Origin: Pyramidobacter sp.
Lineage (GTDB): Bacteria > Synergistota > Synergistia > Synergistales > Dethiosulfovibrionaceae
Length of the DNA stretch: 7,168 nucleotides
Direction: 5' to 3'
Assembly (NCBI GenBank): GCA_016286835.1
Contig: JAEEUD010000092.1
Location: 1 to 7,168, forward strand
Positions 5,844-7,168 of the stretch are shown piece by piece. Numbering within the stretch: position 1 is the stretch's first letter; each line of letters opens with the position of its first letter. Made by a program: the position numbers and the translations under genes. The notes beneath the pieces were generated by a model. That model made no database searches. It had not been told where the DNA came from and worked only from the letters and a program-made list of their open reading frames with translations.

Positions 5844-5936
5844 ATGTCAGCAAATCCTAGGGAGTTAGCGAAAAATCGGCAGAGCCCACAGGTGTATGTC
5901 TTTTTGTCCGAATCTATTCATCAGCGACCGAAATAA
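5844..5936 (+). CDS. Possible 30-residue leader ORF (doubtful)
   Basis: An open frame from an ATG only a couple of bases after the predicted transcript start to a TAA at 5934-5936 (MSANPRELAKNRQ at its N-terminus). If used, it would have to be translated leaderless, since no ribosome binding site precedes it. It matches nothing I know. It may be chance, or a leader peptide for the pilin-like gene that starts 48 bases later. Confidence 0.15.
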   Translation: MSANPRELAKNRQSPQVYVFLSESIHQRPK

Positions 5937-5970
5937 GAAATTTGTTTTTGTGCGGTTCGTCGGCTCACAG

Positions 5971-5976
5971 AGGAGG
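5971..5976 (+). promoter_or_regulatory. Ribosome binding site of the prepilin-like gene
   Basis: AGGAGG lies 7 bases before an in-frame TTG at 5984. The later in-frame ATG codons at 6014 and 6032 have no comparable site, so this decides the start. Confidence 0.65.
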
Positions 5977-5983
5977 CCCGTCT

Positions 5984-6865
5984 TTGAACGGCTTATCTAT
6001 AAAACTGTTGTTTATGAAAAGAGTCGATCTTATGCCAGTACTGAGATGGAGAAAAAGAGGCTTTTCCCTTGTTGAGCTCCTGATTGCTCTGCCGCTGGCG
6101 GTGGCCCTTGCAGGCGGCGCGCTGCGCGTGATGTCTTCGTGCCTGGCGTCGTTTGAGAAATCTTACGTTTTAGCTGCGCATCCGGGCTGGCAAAGCGCCG
6201 AGCGCCTTTTCGCGTTCCTTGATCTTCATGTTCGGCACTGCGGCATCGGCTTGCCTTCCATTTGGGACCGCACTCTTTTTACCGATCGGCCGGAGCCGGC
6301 TTCCCAGCCTCCATGGGCCTCATGGGGACGTCCGCTTGACGTGGGGGAGGGCGGTGCGAGCTTAGCTTTTGCTTCAACCGGTACTGCTCCGGGCCGGACT
6401 CTCCGTCTGGTCGCTGCCGTACCACCCGGTGTGACGCTTCTCAAACCCCTTTCAGCTGATGCGGGCACGACACAGCGCGCAGAGCTTGCCTCGCCCGTCA
6501 AGAGTGAAACGACGAATTCGCCTCTCAGCTCGTCGAGTTGGCTTGTAGCCGCAGGGTGGAACATTCCTCTGCGGCTTTTTTCTGACGTGAATCAGACGAT
6601 GCCCGTGCTTGCCGTGCGTCAGGATGTCACGCTTCCATCTGGCGCGCGTCTGTGCCGGCTGGCGGCGTTAAAGATGTGGGCACAGAGCGGCGTCGTCTTT
6701 GTCGATTTCCACGATGAAAGCGGAGCACAGCCGCTGTTTCGCCATATCGACGATGTCGTCTTTACGCTTGATACGGGGCGTCGGCTTTTGCGTGCTAAAA
6801 TTATCTTTGGCGCTGAGAGTGGAACGCAAATGGAGCTGGAACGGTCATGGCACGTTGCGGTATAA
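5984..6865 (+). CDS. Type IV prepilin-like protein (PilW/GspJ-like minor pilin)
   Basis: The product is probably a minor pilin or pseudopilin, processed by prepilin peptidase and built into a type IV pilus or type II secretion pseudopilus. From the TTG it has 293 residues. A basic leader (RWRKRG) ends in the motif G-FSLVE: cleavage after Gly26, Phe27 becomes residue 1 and Glu31 is the conserved Glu5. A hydrophobic helix follows (LLIALPLAVALAGGALRVM). The C-terminal 240 residues have no motif I can name; length and the stretch RLFAFLDLHVRHCGIG resemble PilW/GspJ-type proteins. The 26-residue leader is long, and starts at ATG 6014 or 6032 would shorten it to 16 or 10 residues, but only the TTG has a strong ribosome binding site. 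The next pilin-like gene overlaps its last 19 bases. Confidence 0.85.
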   Translation: MNGLSIKLLFMKRVDLMPVLRWRKRGFSLVELLIALPLAVALAGGALRVMSSCLASFEKSYVLAAHPGWQSAERLFAFLDLHVRHCGIGLPSIWDRTLFTDRPEPASQPPWASWGRPLDVGEGGASLAFASTGTAPGRTLRLVAAVPPGVTLLKPLSADAGTTQRAELASPVKSETTNSPLSSSSWLVAAGWNIPLRLFSDVNQTMPVLAVRQDVTLPSGARLCRLAALKMWAQSGVVFVDFHDESGAQPLFRHIDDVVFTLDTGRRLLRAKIIFGAESGTQMELERSWHVAV

Positions 6866-7168
6866 GAAACGGCAGCGTTCTGGTGTTGCTGCTCGTGATC
6901 GTTGGGGCGCTTTCCTCGTTGCTGGTACTGGAGCTGACGTGGTGGAACGACGCTCGCGACGACGTCTTCGATTCGTCTGAGCATCTTCGTTTGCAAAACG
7001 AAGCGATCAGCGCGGTTGAGCGCGTCACGGAGTGGCTTCTGGACAGCCGGCCCGGCAATCCTCTGGACGGATCGTACTCCGCTGTCGAGCTGTCTGTACA
7101 TGATGTCCCGGAGCGATTGGACGTAACATTGCCTTCAGAACTGCGGACTGTCTCGATAGGGGAAATCG
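6847..7168 (+). CDS. PilX/GspK-like pilin-type protein, 3'-truncated
   Basis: The frame is open from the ATG at 6847 to the right edge (107 residues seen). It overlaps the upstream prepilin by 19 bases in another frame, with GGAG at 6832-6835 as a moderately spaced ribosome binding site (11 bases). A short basic N-terminus (MARCGIRNGS) leads into one hydrophobic helix at residues 10-30 (SVLVLLLVIVGALSSLLVLE). An acidic, helical region follows (about 35-68). This is the layout of PilX and GspK N-termini. As in GspK, there is no Glu at position 5 if cleavage occurs after Gly9. The overlap suggests translational coupling and co-assembly with the upstream protein. The family call is inferred from architecture and neighbourhood; that it is a real coding frame is well supported. 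Confidence 0.72.
   Translation, partial: MARCGIRNGSVLVLLLVIVGALSSLLVLELTWWNDARDDVFDSSEHLRLQNEAISAVERVTEWLLDSRPGNPLDGSYSAVELSVHDVPERLDVTLPSELRTVSIGEI

Noticed and set aside
5590..5941. Possible integration site at the 3' end of tRNA-Leu
   Set aside because: I saw no repeat of the tRNA 3' end downstream in the window and no integrase gene.

Overview
The window looks like about 7.2 kb of chromosome from a GC-rich anaerobic-type bacterium. A bacterial A/V-type (rotary) ATPase, an RqcH/NFACT protein, a Firmicutes-like tRNA cluster and type IV pilin-like genes together suggest a diderm lineage such as Synergistota (for example a Pyramidobacter, Jonquetella or Cloacibacillus relative). The lineage is an inference from gene content and protein flavour; it was not tested by a search.

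Layout. (1) Positions 1-1673, plus strand: the end of a V-ATPase operon. It holds subunit B (atpB/ntpB), cut off at the left edge, then the rotor-stalk subunit D (atpD/ntpD) and a strong intrinsic terminator. (2) Positions 1705-3075, plus strand: a promoter with a perfect TATAAT box, an RluD-type 23S rRNA pseudouridine synthase, and a tightly coupled small three-helix membrane protein of unknown function. This unit ends at a hairpin that can terminate transcription from both sides. (3) Positions 3102-4742, minus strand: an RqcH (NFACT/FbpA-like) ribosome quality-control factor, convergent with unit 2. (4) Positions 4792-4841: two divergent promoters whose -35 boxes overlap. One reads left into rqcH and the other reads right into a tRNA operon. 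(5) Positions 4862-5613: eight tRNA genes, Ala(CGC)-Pro(TGG)-Gly(TCC)-Arg(TCT)-His(GTG)-Lys(CTT)-Lys(CTT)-Leu(TAG), all with encoded CCA. An intrinsic terminator sits between the second Lys and Leu. (6) Positions 5614-5983: a non-coding or poorly coding region with a terminator hairpin, two further small hairpins and a promoter. (7) Positions 5984-7168, plus strand: the start of a pilin/pseudopilin operon. It has a PilW/GspJ-like prepilin with a GFSLVE cleavage motif, overlapped by a PilX/GspK-like gene that runs off the right edge.

Functional threads. The ATPase genes serve ion-motive energy conversion. RluD, RqcH and the tRNAs all belong to translation. RqcH proteins extend stalled nascent chains with alanine using tRNA-Ala, and the first gene of the divergent tRNA operon is a tRNA-Ala with the G3-U70 identity pair. 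The last two genes probably start a type IV pilus or type II secretion-like minor pilin set. I found no CRISPR array, insertion sequence or prophage. The most interesting parts are the shared rqcH/tRNA promoter region, the promoterless-looking tRNA-Leu, the tandem tRNA-Lys pair with a compensatory change, and the pilin leader region.
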